Shown here: positions 35,796-43,601 of the stretch, piece after piece
Layout of the letters: the number at the start of each line of letters is the position of its first letter
Position numbering within the stretch: position 1 is the first letter of the stretch
Position numbers and translations under genes: made by a program
The notes under the pieces: generated by a model
Told to the model about the DNA's origin: nothing
The model's database searches: none
The model's input: only the letters and a program-made list of their open reading frames with translations
NCBI RefSeq assembly: GCF_004797125.1
Contig: NZ_CP038810.1
Coordinates: 2,232,001 to 2,296,000, forward strand
From: Flavobacterium sangjuense
GTDB taxonomy: Bacteria > Bacteroidota > Bacteroidia > Flavobacteriales > Flavobacteriaceae
Reading direction: 5' to 3'
Length of the DNA: 64,000 bases

Positions 35796-37730
35796 CTATT
35801 TAACTGTCGTCAATCGTTTGTCAATCACTCTCTCCATATAATCTTGAACGAATGCTTTACATCTTAACTCCAGTAAATCCATAGCGGCATTTCGTTTTGA
35901 AATTAAGTTGTGTTCCATTGCTTTGTCATCCTTATCATAAAACCCAATCGCTTTCTTACCATCAAAGGTGCAGATATAATCGCCGCTCATAAATTGGTAC
36001 ATATTCGAACCGTATTTAACCACAAATGGCGCGACCTTTTTTTCGTTAATCAGGCTTCTGCCCCAACTTCTAAAAGGTTTCTGATACCCTATCATATCTA
36101 ACAGCGTTGGGTAAATATCTATTTGCTGTGCCCAATCCGTATTCACACCAACATATTTCTCATTTGGTGAAAAGAACAAAATCGGAACTGTATGTTTATT
36201 GAATTCCTTTTTATATTCATCGTAAGCAATAGTATTTCCGTGATCGGCAACAAGAACAAATATGGTGTTTTTGTACCACGATTGCTTTTTGGCTGCAGCA
36301 AAAAACTGCTTTAATGCATAATCAGTGTAGCCAATACTTTCATTGATATTTACTTTTCCTTTTGGAAATTTACCGGCATATTTCTCGGGAACTTTGTATG
36401 GCTCATGCGAAGAAACTGAGAACAAAGTCGCCATAAAAGGTTGCTTTTTCTGCGATAAGGTTTTGTTGAAATATTGGAAGAAAGGCTCATCCCAAATTCC
36501 CCAAACGCCATCAAAATCGGCATCATTATTATATTCTGTTTTGCCATAATAATGGTCATAACCTAAGATGTTTCCGAAACCAAGAAAACCCATCGAACCA
36601 TTGGGTGCACCATGAAAAAAAGAAGTGTCATAACCTTCACTTTTTAAAGTCGAAACCAGCGATTCTATTTTTTGTTTTGGATAAGGCGATGACGTAAACG
36701 CATTCTGAAACGACGGAATTCCCGCAATTACAGAGGAAACGCCGTGTATTGATTTCCAGCCATTGGCATACGCATTGGTAAAAATCAAACTGTGCTGCGA
36801 TAACGAATCTACAAAGGGCGTGTAGCCTTCATAATCCGGGATTTTTGTTCCTTTATTGAACGCACCATTGTATTCTCGTGCAAAGCTTTCCAGAATAAAA
36901 ATAACGATATTCGGTTTGGTCTGCGGATTGTTTTTGTATTGCTTTATTGGCATCAATAAACTATCAACCTGCGCCTTGGAAATCAGATTTACTTTCTTAA
37001 ACGTATTGGTATTCCAGGTTCTGATAATGGCAAATGGCGTATTCAAAACAATATCTGACTGCGACACATTAGTAACAAATCTGCTGGCATCGAGAATATT
37101 AATTGGTCGTGTGCTTTTCTTGAAATCACCACGTATCCCACCAATACAAAGTGTCACGATTAATAAAAAACTAAATATTGATGTAGCAAAGTATTTGATA
37201 TTTGGCGTTTCTGCTTTGTGATGCACTTTGGTTTTTTTATATAGCAAAATCCAGATAAAAGAAAGCGCAAAAAACAATAAAAACACATGCCAATAATTAA
37301 GCAGAAAATCAAAAAGCAAAAGCATCTTATTACTCTCATTTTCAAGCGTATCAAGCGATGCTCTTGTACTTCTGCTAAAAGTATAGCGGTAATAAATAAA
37401 ATCAATAAAATTGGCTGAATACGCTAGTAAATTCGGAATGAAATACAAGTAGAAAAGTACCTTTTGATAGTTTTTCTTGGAGTTATAAAGCACCGGAATT
37501 ATGGAAGCCAGAATAAACAAACCATTGACATACAAAATGGTTGTGGTGTCAAAAGCCAAACCGTGGAAACACAGTTTCAGAAAATCTATTACGCTGTCAA
37601 CTTTTATTAAAGAACTGTTATATACATAGAATAAAATTCTGGCTATGGAGTAAAAAACATAAGCCAATAGAATTCTAATGGCTAACACTTTATACTCTTC
37701 AATACGCGGGTATTTTTTCATTTTCAGCAT
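35796..37730 (-). CDS. LtaS-like membrane sulfatase-family phosphotransferase
   Basis: About 644 residues. The N-terminal part has five hydrophobic helices (to about residue 195). A periplasmic alkaline phosphatase/sulfatase domain follows, with PNIVIFILESFAREY (metal-binding Glu), 'NGWKSIHGVSSVIAG' (nucleophile region, Ser where LtaS has Thr), 'FFHGAPNGSMGFLGFG', 'YTDYALKQFFAAAKK', 'VLVADHGNT' (Asp-His metal site) and 'HTVPILFFSPN'. In Gram-negatives such enzymes move phosphoglycerol or phosphoethanolamine onto surface glycans or lipids; the acceptor here is unknown. I use ATG 37730 since a -7 box (TAGTTTTG) lies at 37752-37745. It is divergent from the acyl-CoA synthetase gene. Confidence 0.88.
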   Translation of the reverse strand: MLKMKKYPRIEEYKVLAIRILLAYVFYSIARILFYVYNSSLIKVDSVIDFLKLCFHGLAFDTTTILYVNGLFILASIIPVLYNSKKNYQKVLFYLYFIPNLLAYSANFIDFIYYRYTFSRSTRASLDTLENESNKMLLLFDFLLNYWHVFLLFFALSFIWILLYKKTKVHHKAETPNIKYFATSIFSFLLIVTLCIGGIRGDFKKSTRPINILDASRFVTNVSQSDIVLNTPFAIIRTWNTNTFKKVNLISKAQVDSLLMPIKQYKNNPQTKPNIVIFILESFAREYNGAFNKGTKIPDYEGYTPFVDSLSQHSLIFTNAYANGWKSIHGVSSVIAGIPSFQNAFTSSPYPKQKIESLVSTLKSEGYDTSFFHGAPNGSMGFLGFGNILGYDHYYGKTEYNNDADFDGVWGIWDEPFFQYFNKTLSQKKQPFMATLFSVSSHEPYKVPEKYAGKFPKGKVNINESIGYTDYALKQFFAAAKKQSWYKNTIFVLVADHGNTIAYDEYKKEFNKHTVPILFFSPNEKYVGVNTDWAQQIDIYPTLLDMIGYQKPFRSWGRSLINEKKVAPFVVKYGSNMYQFMSGDYICTFDGKKAIGFYDKDDKAMEHNLISKRNAAMDLLELRCKAFVQDYMERVIDKRLTTVK

Positions 37731-37744
37731 AAAATTAAAGGAAA

Positions 37745-37752
37745 CAAAACTA
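37745..37752 (-). promoter_or_regulatory. -7 box of the LtaS-like gene
   Basis: TAGTTTTG on the minus strand matches TAnnTTTG, 15 bp before the chosen start. Confidence 0.5.
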
Positions 37753-37840
37753 CATATTTCGGTGGTAAATGCTGCATATTTTGAATTAATATTGTGCATG
37801 ACACTAATATTAATTAATTTGCATTAAAATTAGCAGTACA

Positions 37841-39619
37841 ATGACTCAAATCTCGAGACTTTTTGACTTTCCTTACCATCAACTTGAAAAATACAATCTT
37901 CAGGATGCATTAGTTACTAAACATAACGGACAATGGGTTAAAACCTCAACTAAAGAATATCTTGAAAAAGCCAACATTATTTCGAGAGCCTTGCTGCGTT
38001 TGGGAGTTCAGAAAAACGATAAGATTGCCATCATTTCTTCTAATAACAGGACAGAATGGCATATTATGGATATTGGAATTTTACAAACCGGAGCGCAAAC
38101 AGTTCCGATATATCCAACCATTTCAGAAACTGATTATGAGTATATTTTGAATCATTCGGAAGCTATTTATTGCTTTGTTTCGGATGAAGAAGTTTTGGGT
38201 AAATTGAATTTTATTAAAAATAATGTTCCAAAACTCAAAGAAGTGTATTCTTTCAATGAAATTACCGGATGCAAAAACTGGTCGGAATTACTTGAATTAG
38301 GAAAAGACGAAAGCAATCAGAATGAAGTTGAAGAACGAAAAAATAATATTGCACCTCTAGAATTAGCCACAATAATTTATACTTCGGGAACAACCGGAAA
38401 ACCAAAAGGCGTAATGCTTTCACACAACAATATCGTTTCAAATGTTTTAGACAGTGCCGAACGCATTCCATTTGACGCGGGAAAAAGTCGTGCGTTGAGC
38501 TTCCTGCCTATCTGCCATATTTATGAACGAATGGTGACTTACATTTATCAGTATTATGGCGTGGCTATCTATTTTGGCGAATCGATTGAAAAGATATCTG
38601 ATAACATAAAGGAAGTCCATCCTAACGTAATGACAGGCGTTCCCAGACTTATTGAAAAAGTCTATGACAAGATTATTGCCAAAGGTTCGGAACTGACCGG
38701 AATTAAAAAGAAACTGTTTTTCTGGGCAATTGAAATCGGATTGAAATATGAGCCATATGGAGTCAATGGCTTTTGGTATGAGTTTCAATTAAAAATCGCG
38801 CGCAAGCTTATTTTCAGCAAATGGAAAGATGGTTTGGGCGGAAAATTAGATTTGATTGTTAACGGGAGTGCAGCCTTACAGCCGCGTTTAGCCCGAATAT
38901 TTGCAGCGGCAGAAATCTATGTAATGGAAGGTTATGGTCTGTCTGAAACCTCACCTGTTATATCGGTAAATGATTTGAGAAACAAAGGTTTCAAAATTGG
39001 GACTGCCGGAAGGATTATACAAAATGTAGAAGTAAAAATCGCTGCCGATGGCGAAATCCTTTGCAAAGGACCGAATGTGATGATGGGTTATTACAAAGAC
39101 GAAACCTTAACCAAAGAAGCTATTGTTGACGGATATTTCCACACCGGTGATATTGGAGAAATTGATGCCGATGGTTTTCTCAGAATTACAGACCGTAAAA
39201 AAGAAATGTTCAAAACATCGGGCGGAAAATATATTGCGCCGCAGTTACTTGAAAACGCCATGAAACAATCGCGTTTTATTGAGCAAATCATGGTCATTGG
39301 CGATGGACAAAAAATGCCTGCTGCCTTTATTCAACCCAATTTTGAATTCGTAAAAGAATGGGCAAAACTGCACAAAACAAACATTGGAACAACCAACGAA
39401 GAAATTATAGCAAACGATGAAGTCATTAAACGAATTCAACAGGAAGTTGATACCATTAATGAAAAATTCGGAAACTGGGAAAAAATCAAGAAGTTTGAGT
39501 TAACTCCGGATTTATGGACCGTACCAGCCGGACATTTAACACCAACTATGAAGCTGAAGCGTAAAGTTGTCATGGAAAAATATATCAATTTATTCCATAA
39601 AATATACGACTCAAACTAA
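37841..39619 (+). CDS. Long-chain acyl-CoA synthetase (AMP-forming)
   Basis: Activates fatty acids to acyl-CoA through an acyl-adenylate. Its 592 residues are typical of bacterial FAA1/FadD15-type ligases. Motifs are TIIYTSGTTGKPKGVMLSH (P-loop), 'LSFLPICHIYERMVTY', 'NGSAALQPRLARIFAAAEI', 'EGYGLSETSPVIS' (A5), 'YFHTGDIGEID..GFLRITDRKKEM' (A7/A8) and a C-terminal lysine-containing 'LTPTMKLKRK'. It is monocistronic or leads to the lipoprotein hydrolase 87 bp on. It is divergent from the LtaS-like gene. Confidence 0.94.
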   Translation: MTQISRLFDFPYHQLEKYNLQDALVTKHNGQWVKTSTKEYLEKANIISRALLRLGVQKNDKIAIISSNNRTEWHIMDIGILQTGAQTVPIYPTISETDYEYILNHSEAIYCFVSDEEVLGKLNFIKNNVPKLKEVYSFNEITGCKNWSELLELGKDESNQNEVEERKNNIAPLELATIIYTSGTTGKPKGVMLSHNNIVSNVLDSAERIPFDAGKSRALSFLPICHIYERMVTYIYQYYGVAIYFGESIEKISDNIKEVHPNVMTGVPRLIEKVYDKIIAKGSELTGIKKKLFFWAIEIGLKYEPYGVNGFWYEFQLKIARKLIFSKWKDGLGGKLDLIVNGSAALQPRLARIFAAAEIYVMEGYGLSETSPVISVNDLRNKGFKIGTAGRIIQNVEVKIAADGEILCKGPNVMMGYYKDETLTKEAIVDGYFHTGDIGEIDADGFLRITDRKKEMFKTSGGKYIAPQLLENAMKQSRFIEQIMVIGDGQKMPAAFIQPNFEFVKEWAKLHKTNIGTTNEEIIANDEVIKRIQQEVDTINEKFGNWEKIKKFELTPDLWTVPAGHLTPTMKLKRKVVMEKYINLFHKIYDSN

Positions 39620-39706
39620 TCTTAACCCAAGGCGCTGCCGACTCGAAGCTTTAGCTGAATAGGCGAAGCAATTGTATGGAGCGCAGCGGAATAAATCCTT
39701 TAGAAC

Positions 39707-40759
39707 ATGAAAATTAGAACAATTGTAAGCAGCTTGTTATTGATAATTTTATTTTCAGGCTGCAAAGAAAGTAAAACAGAAGACACTACAAAAGCCAACT
39801 ATCTGGATTACTCCAAAAGTGATGATCAGGCAACCGGTGGAATCAAAATGATTCCAATCACTACTCCAATTGGCAAATTCAATGTCTGGACAAAACGTGT
39901 TGGTAACAATCCCAAAATAAAAGTCCTTTTATTACATGGCGGTCCGGGCGGAACGCACGAATTCTTTGAAAGTTTTGATGGCTATTTCCCTAATGAAAGC
40001 ATTGAATACATTTATTACGACCAATTAGGTTCCTACTACAGCGACCAGCCTACTGACAATAGTTTATGGACGATTGACCGCTTTGTTGATGAAGTTGAAC
40101 AAGTGCGCAAAGCATTGAAATTAGACAATTCTAACTTCTATTTAATGGGACAATCCTGGGGCGGAATCCTTGCCATGGAATACGCTTTAAAATATCAGAA
40201 GAACTTAAAAGGATTAGTCATTGCTAATATGATGGCAAGTGCTCCGGCTTATAACAAATATGCTGAAGATGTTCTGGGACCAATGCTTCCTAAAGAAGTA
40301 TTTGCACAAATCAAAGAGTTTGAAGCAAAGAAGGATTATACAAATCCAAAATACATGGAATTGTTGTATAAATATTATTATTCAGAACACATATTGAGAA
40401 AACCTGTTGAACAATGGCCGGAATCTATAAACCGTGCTTTCAAGCATTTAAATCCGGATGTGTATGTGTTTATGCAAGGTCCAAGTGAATTCGGAATTAC
40501 AGGTGATGCTACTTTAAAAGATTGGGATATCACTTCAAAACTAAAAACGCTTACGATTCCAACCTTGGTTATCGGCGCAAAATATGATACGATGGATCCA
40601 AAACATATGGAATGGATATCCAAAGAAGTCCAAAACGGGCGCTTTTTATATTGTCCAAACGGAAGCCATTGTTCGCAGTACGATGATCAGGAACATTATT
40701 TTCCGGGTGTAATTTCCTTTTTGAAAGATGTCGACAGCGGCAATTTTAAAAAATCATAA
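39707..40759 (+). CDS. Lipoprotein proline-iminopeptidase-like alpha/beta hydrolase
   Basis: A 350-residue exported lipoprotein. The lipobox is LFSGC, cysteine at about 19. An alpha/beta hydrolase of peptidase family S33 follows. Active-site parts are LLLHGGPGGTHEFF (oxyanion HGGPG), GQSWGG (nucleophile Ser), 'VIGAKYDTMDP' (Asp) and 'CPNGSHCSQYD' (His). This is the tricorn-interacting-factor/proline iminopeptidase type, which removes N-terminal residues from short peptides. Location is periplasmic or surface-bound. A terminator follows the stop codon. Confidence 0.88.
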   Translation: MKIRTIVSSLLLIILFSGCKESKTEDTTKANYLDYSKSDDQATGGIKMIPITTPIGKFNVWTKRVGNNPKIKVLLLHGGPGGTHEFFESFDGYFPNESIEYIYYDQLGSYYSDQPTDNSLWTIDRFVDEVEQVRKALKLDNSNFYLMGQSWGGILAMEYALKYQKNLKGLVIANMMASAPAYNKYAEDVLGPMLPKEVFAQIKEFEAKKDYTNPKYMELLYKYYYSEHILRKPVEQWPESINRAFKHLNPDVYVFMQGPSEFGITGDATLKDWDITSKLKTLTIPTLVIGAKYDTMDPKHMEWISKEVQNGRFLYCPNGSHCSQYDDQEHYFPGVISFLKDVDSGNFKKS

Positions 40760-40782
40760 TGCTTACTAATCTCATTCACAGC

Positions 40783-40815
40783 AAAGCTTCCTGCCATTTT
40801 TCAGGAAGCTTTTTG
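40783..40815 (+). terminator. Terminator of the S33 hydrolase gene
   Basis: AAAGCTTCCTG pairs with CAGGAAGCTTT around an 8-nt loop, then a T run. Confidence 0.85.
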
Positions 40816-40965
40816 CATTCCGTTTATACCAAAAATTCATAATAGTTTATTAAATAGGTTATTAACAATCCTCATTTTTAAATAGTTAATAATTAATTAT
40901 GTTAATTTTTAACAATTGTTTAATAATGGGTAATTTTATTTCATTAACCAATAAAACTTTTAATT

Positions 40966-41364
40966 ATGAATGTAAAAAACTTTATTGTCGGCGGAATTGT
41001 AGGTGGTATTGTAGACTTCTTATTAGGATGGGTAGTTTACGGAATGCTGCTTAAAGACACTTTTCCAAAAAGCGCATGTGATGGTCCAGCAGAAAACATG
41101 CTGTTTATTTTCTTGGGATGCATGTCTTTCGGATTTTTAATCTCCTGGGTTTTTTCACAAGGTGAAGGAATTTCAAACATGGCTGCCGGAATTAAAATGG
41201 CACTTGGTATTTCCGTTCTAATGGGAATGTGCAGTTGGTTCTTCATGAATATGACACAAGAAACCATTGACGTTAAACTAATGGCAATTGACATAGTTGC
41301 CGGAATGGTATTGGCTACAGGTGTTGGTGCTGCCGTTGCAATGGTCAATGGAAAAATGAAGTAG
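40966..41364 (+). CDS. Four-helix membrane protein of unknown function
   Basis: A 132-residue integral membrane protein with four predicted helices (about 6-28, 45-65, 72-93, 105-127), rich in glycine ('GGIVGGIVDFLLGWVVYG', 'IVAGMVLATGVGAAVAMV'). Similar small proteins are common in Flavobacteriaceae; I cannot name a family. It stands just before the set of genes with the GTGTGAAT upstream element but lacks that element itself. It ends in an intrinsic terminator. Confidence 0.72.
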   Translation: MNVKNFIVGGIVGGIVDFLLGWVVYGMLLKDTFPKSACDGPAENMLFIFLGCMSFGFLISWVFSQGEGISNMAAGIKMALGISVLMGMCSWFFMNMTQETIDVKLMAIDIVAGMVLATGVGAAVAMVNGKMK

Positions 41365-41386
41365 TACATAATAATTTTCATAGTGT

Positions 41387-41420
41387 GAAAACGTCCGGGA
41401 TTAAGTTCTCGGGCGTTTTT
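41387..41420 (+). terminator. Intrinsic terminator
   Basis: AAAACG.CCGGGA pairs with TC.CGG.CGTTTT and a T run follows. It is located between the four-helix membrane gene and the next promoter element. Confidence 0.75.
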
Positions 41421-41433
41421 TGTTTGCCTAAAT

Positions 41434-41498
41434 GTGTGAATTATACAATTAAATAAAATTATTATAGAAGTTTAGGTTATTTAAAAGAATAACCTTTG
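41434..41498 (+). promoter_or_regulatory. Shared upstream element R1 with -7-like box
   Basis: GTGTGAATTATACAA at 41434-41448 lies with its GTGA 59 bp before TTTG at 41495-41498. A second AT-rich block (TTATTATAGAAG) lies about 24 bp after the GTGA. It precedes the 64-residue membrane protein gene. Confidence 0.7.
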
Positions 41499-41547
41499 AG
41501 GTTGCCTTATACAACAAAAAAGGCTAACTAATTTTAAATAAAAAATC

Positions 41548-41742
41548 ATGAATCTTAAAAGAATATTTGGAGCCTTACTTACCTTACTTGGAATCATAAG
41601 TCTTATTTATGCAGCACAGGTTTTCCTGACAGCAACAGAAAGCACAAGAGATATTAAAACACTTATTATCTATGGTGCCTTAGGCATAATTTTCTTTGCA
41701 TCAGGTATCAGTTTAGTGCGTACTACAAAGGATGAATCGTAG
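41548..41742 (+). CDS. Small two-helix membrane protein
   Basis: A 64-residue protein with two membrane helices (about 5-27 and 38-57) joined by a short polar loop 'TATESTRDIK'. No named family is recognised; composition and size resemble the small stress-linked membrane proteins of Flavobacteriaceae. It is the first gene of the nine units with the shared upstream element (R1), transcribed alone. Start ATG at 41548 lies 50 bp past the -7-like box. Confidence 0.7.
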   Translation: MNLKRIFGALLTLLGIISLIYAAQVFLTATESTRDIKTLIIYGALGIIFFASGISLVRTTKDES

Positions 41743-41913
41743 GATATAAAAAGCATATCTCTTGTCTTTTATATTACGATACGAAAATAAAAAATCATTT
41801 ACTCAATTATGGGATAATAACCATTTTAAAGAGACTACCTTTAACAGATAATTATATCATGAATAAAACCATTTTTGTGAAATTGTTATATAATATATAC
41901 CTAAACAAAAATC

Positions 41914-42255
41914 ATGGATACTTCAGAAATTGAAAAATCTAAATCGCACATTATCGTTGAAATTATTCAATACATACCCAACGCCGTGGTAAGCAAAACT
42001 ATTATCAAAAAAACGACGGGTAATATTACTGCCTCCTCATTTGATGCCGGCGAAGAGCTTGCCGAAAAAACATCTCCTTATGATAATTACATTCAAATTA
42101 TTCACGGAGCGGCAGAGATTATCATTAAAAACCAAAAACACAAACTTGGATTAGGAGAAGGTATTATAATTCCGGCTCATGCGCGCCATAGTTTCAATGC
42201 CAACGAACAATTCAAAATGATTTCCACTATCATTAAAAGTGGTTATGAAGATTAA
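41914..42255 (+). CDS. Cytoplasmic cupin-domain protein
   Basis: A 113-residue single-domain cupin without an export signal. The barrel is seen in 'SSFDAGEELAEKTSPYDNYIQIIHGAAEIII' and 'LGLGEGIIIPAHARHSFNANEQF'. Two histidines near the second motif (AHARHSF) could bind metal, but the first motif has few histidines, so binding may be altered. It lies just before the AraC-like gene pair; a sensor or small-molecule role is possible but not shown. No GTGTGAAT element was found upstream. Confidence 0.75.
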   Translation: MDTSEIEKSKSHIIVEIIQYIPNAVVSKTIIKKTTGNITASSFDAGEELAEKTSPYDNYIQIIHGAAEIIIKNQKHKLGLGEGIIIPAHARHSFNANEQFKMISTIIKSGYED

Positions 42256-42359
42256 ATAGTAATCTTCATAATTATATTGTTGCTGAAAAATTTCATTGCA
42301 AATGAAAAAAAGGTAAAACTCCGAGTTTAATGTTGGGAGCACACTAAAGTGCTTTTCAA

Positions 42360-42935
42360 ATGAACTTCAAAAAAATGAAACTCTACGTTAAGTATATGGT
42401 TAGTCTGCGTTGTAAAATGTTAGTCAAGGAAGAATTAAAAAATTTAGGACTACATCATACTTCTGTTGAGCTTGGTGTGGTCGAAATAATGGAAGATCTT
42501 AGCAACGAACAACGAGCCAAATTAAAAGCTGCTTTATTGGAATCGGGTTTAGAATTGATGGACGATAAAAAGGCTATGCTGATTGAAAAAATAAAAATTG
42601 TCATCACTGAGATGATCCATTACAATGATGAGTTGCCCAAAGTAAACTACTCCGAATACATCAGCAAAATGATGGACTATGATTACACTTATCTGGCCAA
42701 TATCTTCTCTGAAGTTAAAGGGGTTACCATCGAACACTATATCATTGCCCACAAAATAGAAAAAGTAAAAGAACTGCTGCTCTATGATGAACTCAACCTC
42801 ACCGAGATATCATACCGAATGAATTACAGTAGTGTCTCGCATTTATCCACCCAATTTAAAAAAGTAACAGGACTAACACCTACCTTTTTCAAAAACCTTA
42901 AAGACAAAAAGCGTATCAACTTAGATGATGTGTGA
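42360..42935 (+). CDS. Small AraC-like regulator, paralog 1
   Basis: A 191-residue transcription factor. The N-terminal about 85 residues form a small domain ('KLYVKYMVSLRCKMLVKEELKNLGL', 'VEIMEDLSNEQRAKLKAAL'). The C-terminal about 95 residues are an AraC/XylS double helix-turn-helix ('YDYTYLANIFSEVKG', 'IEHYIIAHKIEKVKELL', 'LNLTEISYRMNYSSVSHLSTQFKKVTGLTP'). Its stop codon lies inside regulatory element R2, which drives the paralog that follows. The two share most residues and look like a tandem duplication. It is a candidate regulator of the GTGTGAAT gene set, by context only. Confidence 0.85.
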   Translation: MNFKKMKLYVKYMVSLRCKMLVKEELKNLGLHHTSVELGVVEIMEDLSNEQRAKLKAALLESGLELMDDKKAMLIEKIKIVITEMIHYNDELPKVNYSEYISKMMDYDYTYLANIFSEVKGVTIEHYIIAHKIEKVKELLLYDELNLTEISYRMNYSSVSHLSTQFKKVTGLTPTFFKNLKDKKRINLDDV

Positions 42936-42994
42936 ATTATATCATTTAATTCCAATATTATACAATAGGTATTTGATTTAAAAACACACCTTTG
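42930..42994 (+). promoter_or_regulatory. Shared upstream element R2, overlapping the preceding stop codon
   Basis: GTGTGAATTATATCA at 42930 contains the TGA stop of the first AraC-like gene. TTTG of the -7-like box is at 42991-42994, 59 bp after the GTGA. A second block, ATATTATACAATAG, lies between. It drives the second AraC-like gene, the hybrid kinase and the receiver gene. Confidence 0.68.
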
Positions 42995-43018
42995 ACTAAA
43001 CAGTCTAAACAAACTATT

Positions 43019-43585
43019 TTGAAACTCTACATAAAATACATGGTCAGTAACCGCTGCAAAATGATGGTTAAAGACGAACTCAAAAAATTAGGTCTTCACT
43101 TTATCATTGTAGATTTGGGTGTGGTAGAGATCATGGAAGACATTTCTGAAGAAAAGAAAGCACTATTAAAAGCGAACTTGTTTGAATCCGGTTTAGAACT
43201 GATGGATGACAAAAGAGCAATAATGATTGAAAAGATAAAAAATGTAATCATCGAAATGATTCACTATGCTGATGAGCCTATCAAAATAACTTTTTCGGAG
43301 CATTTGAGTGAAAAATTAAATCAAAATTATACCTATCTCGCCAACTTGTTTTCAGAAGTACAAGGCACTACCATAGAGCAATTTTTGATTTTACACAAAG
43401 TAGAACGCATCAAAGAATTGATTATTTATGATGAGCTGAATATTACTGAAATTGCCTGGAAAATGAACTACAGCAGTGTGGCACATTTATCCACTCAATT
43501 CAAAAAAGTAACCGGCTTATCGCCTTCCCATTTCAAAGCATTAAAAGACAAAAGAAGAAGCCCCATTGAAGAATTGGGTAATTAA
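43019..43585 (+). CDS. Small AraC-like regulator, paralog 2 (probable TTG start)
   Basis: About 188 residues, paralog of the gene at 42360, with the same small N-terminal domain and an AraC-type double HTH ('YTYLANLFSEVQG', 'LHKVERIKELI', 'LNITEIAWKMNYSSVAHLSTQFKKVTGLSP'). No ATG lies at the position matching the paralog's Met-Lys-Leu-Tyr. The frame there has TTG (43019), 25 bp past the -7-like box at 42991, which I take as the start; the first ATG (43040) would remove conserved residues. It overlaps nothing and is followed after 16 bp by the hybrid kinase gene, so all three signalling genes form one unit under element R2. Confidence 0.78.
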   Translation: MKLYIKYMVSNRCKMMVKDELKKLGLHFIIVDLGVVEIMEDISEEKKALLKANLFESGLELMDDKRAIMIEKIKNVIIEMIHYADEPIKITFSEHLSEKLNQNYTYLANLFSEVQGTTIEQFLILHKVERIKELIIYDELNITEIAWKMNYSSVAHLSTQFKKVTGLSPSHFKALKDKRRSPIEELGN

Positions 43586-43601
43586 TCTTAATATAAAACC
43601 T

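Noticed and set aside
41384..41390. GTGTGAAA as a further copy of the shared element
   Set aside because: It forms the left arm of a terminator, lacks ATnCAA, and has no -7-like box 60 bp on with a gene start; R1 follows 50 bp later.
41876..41910. GTGAAATTGTTATATAA upstream of the cupin gene at 41914 as an element copy
   Set aside because: Only 38 bp before the ATG, so the 60-bp spacing cannot be met, and the match is weak.
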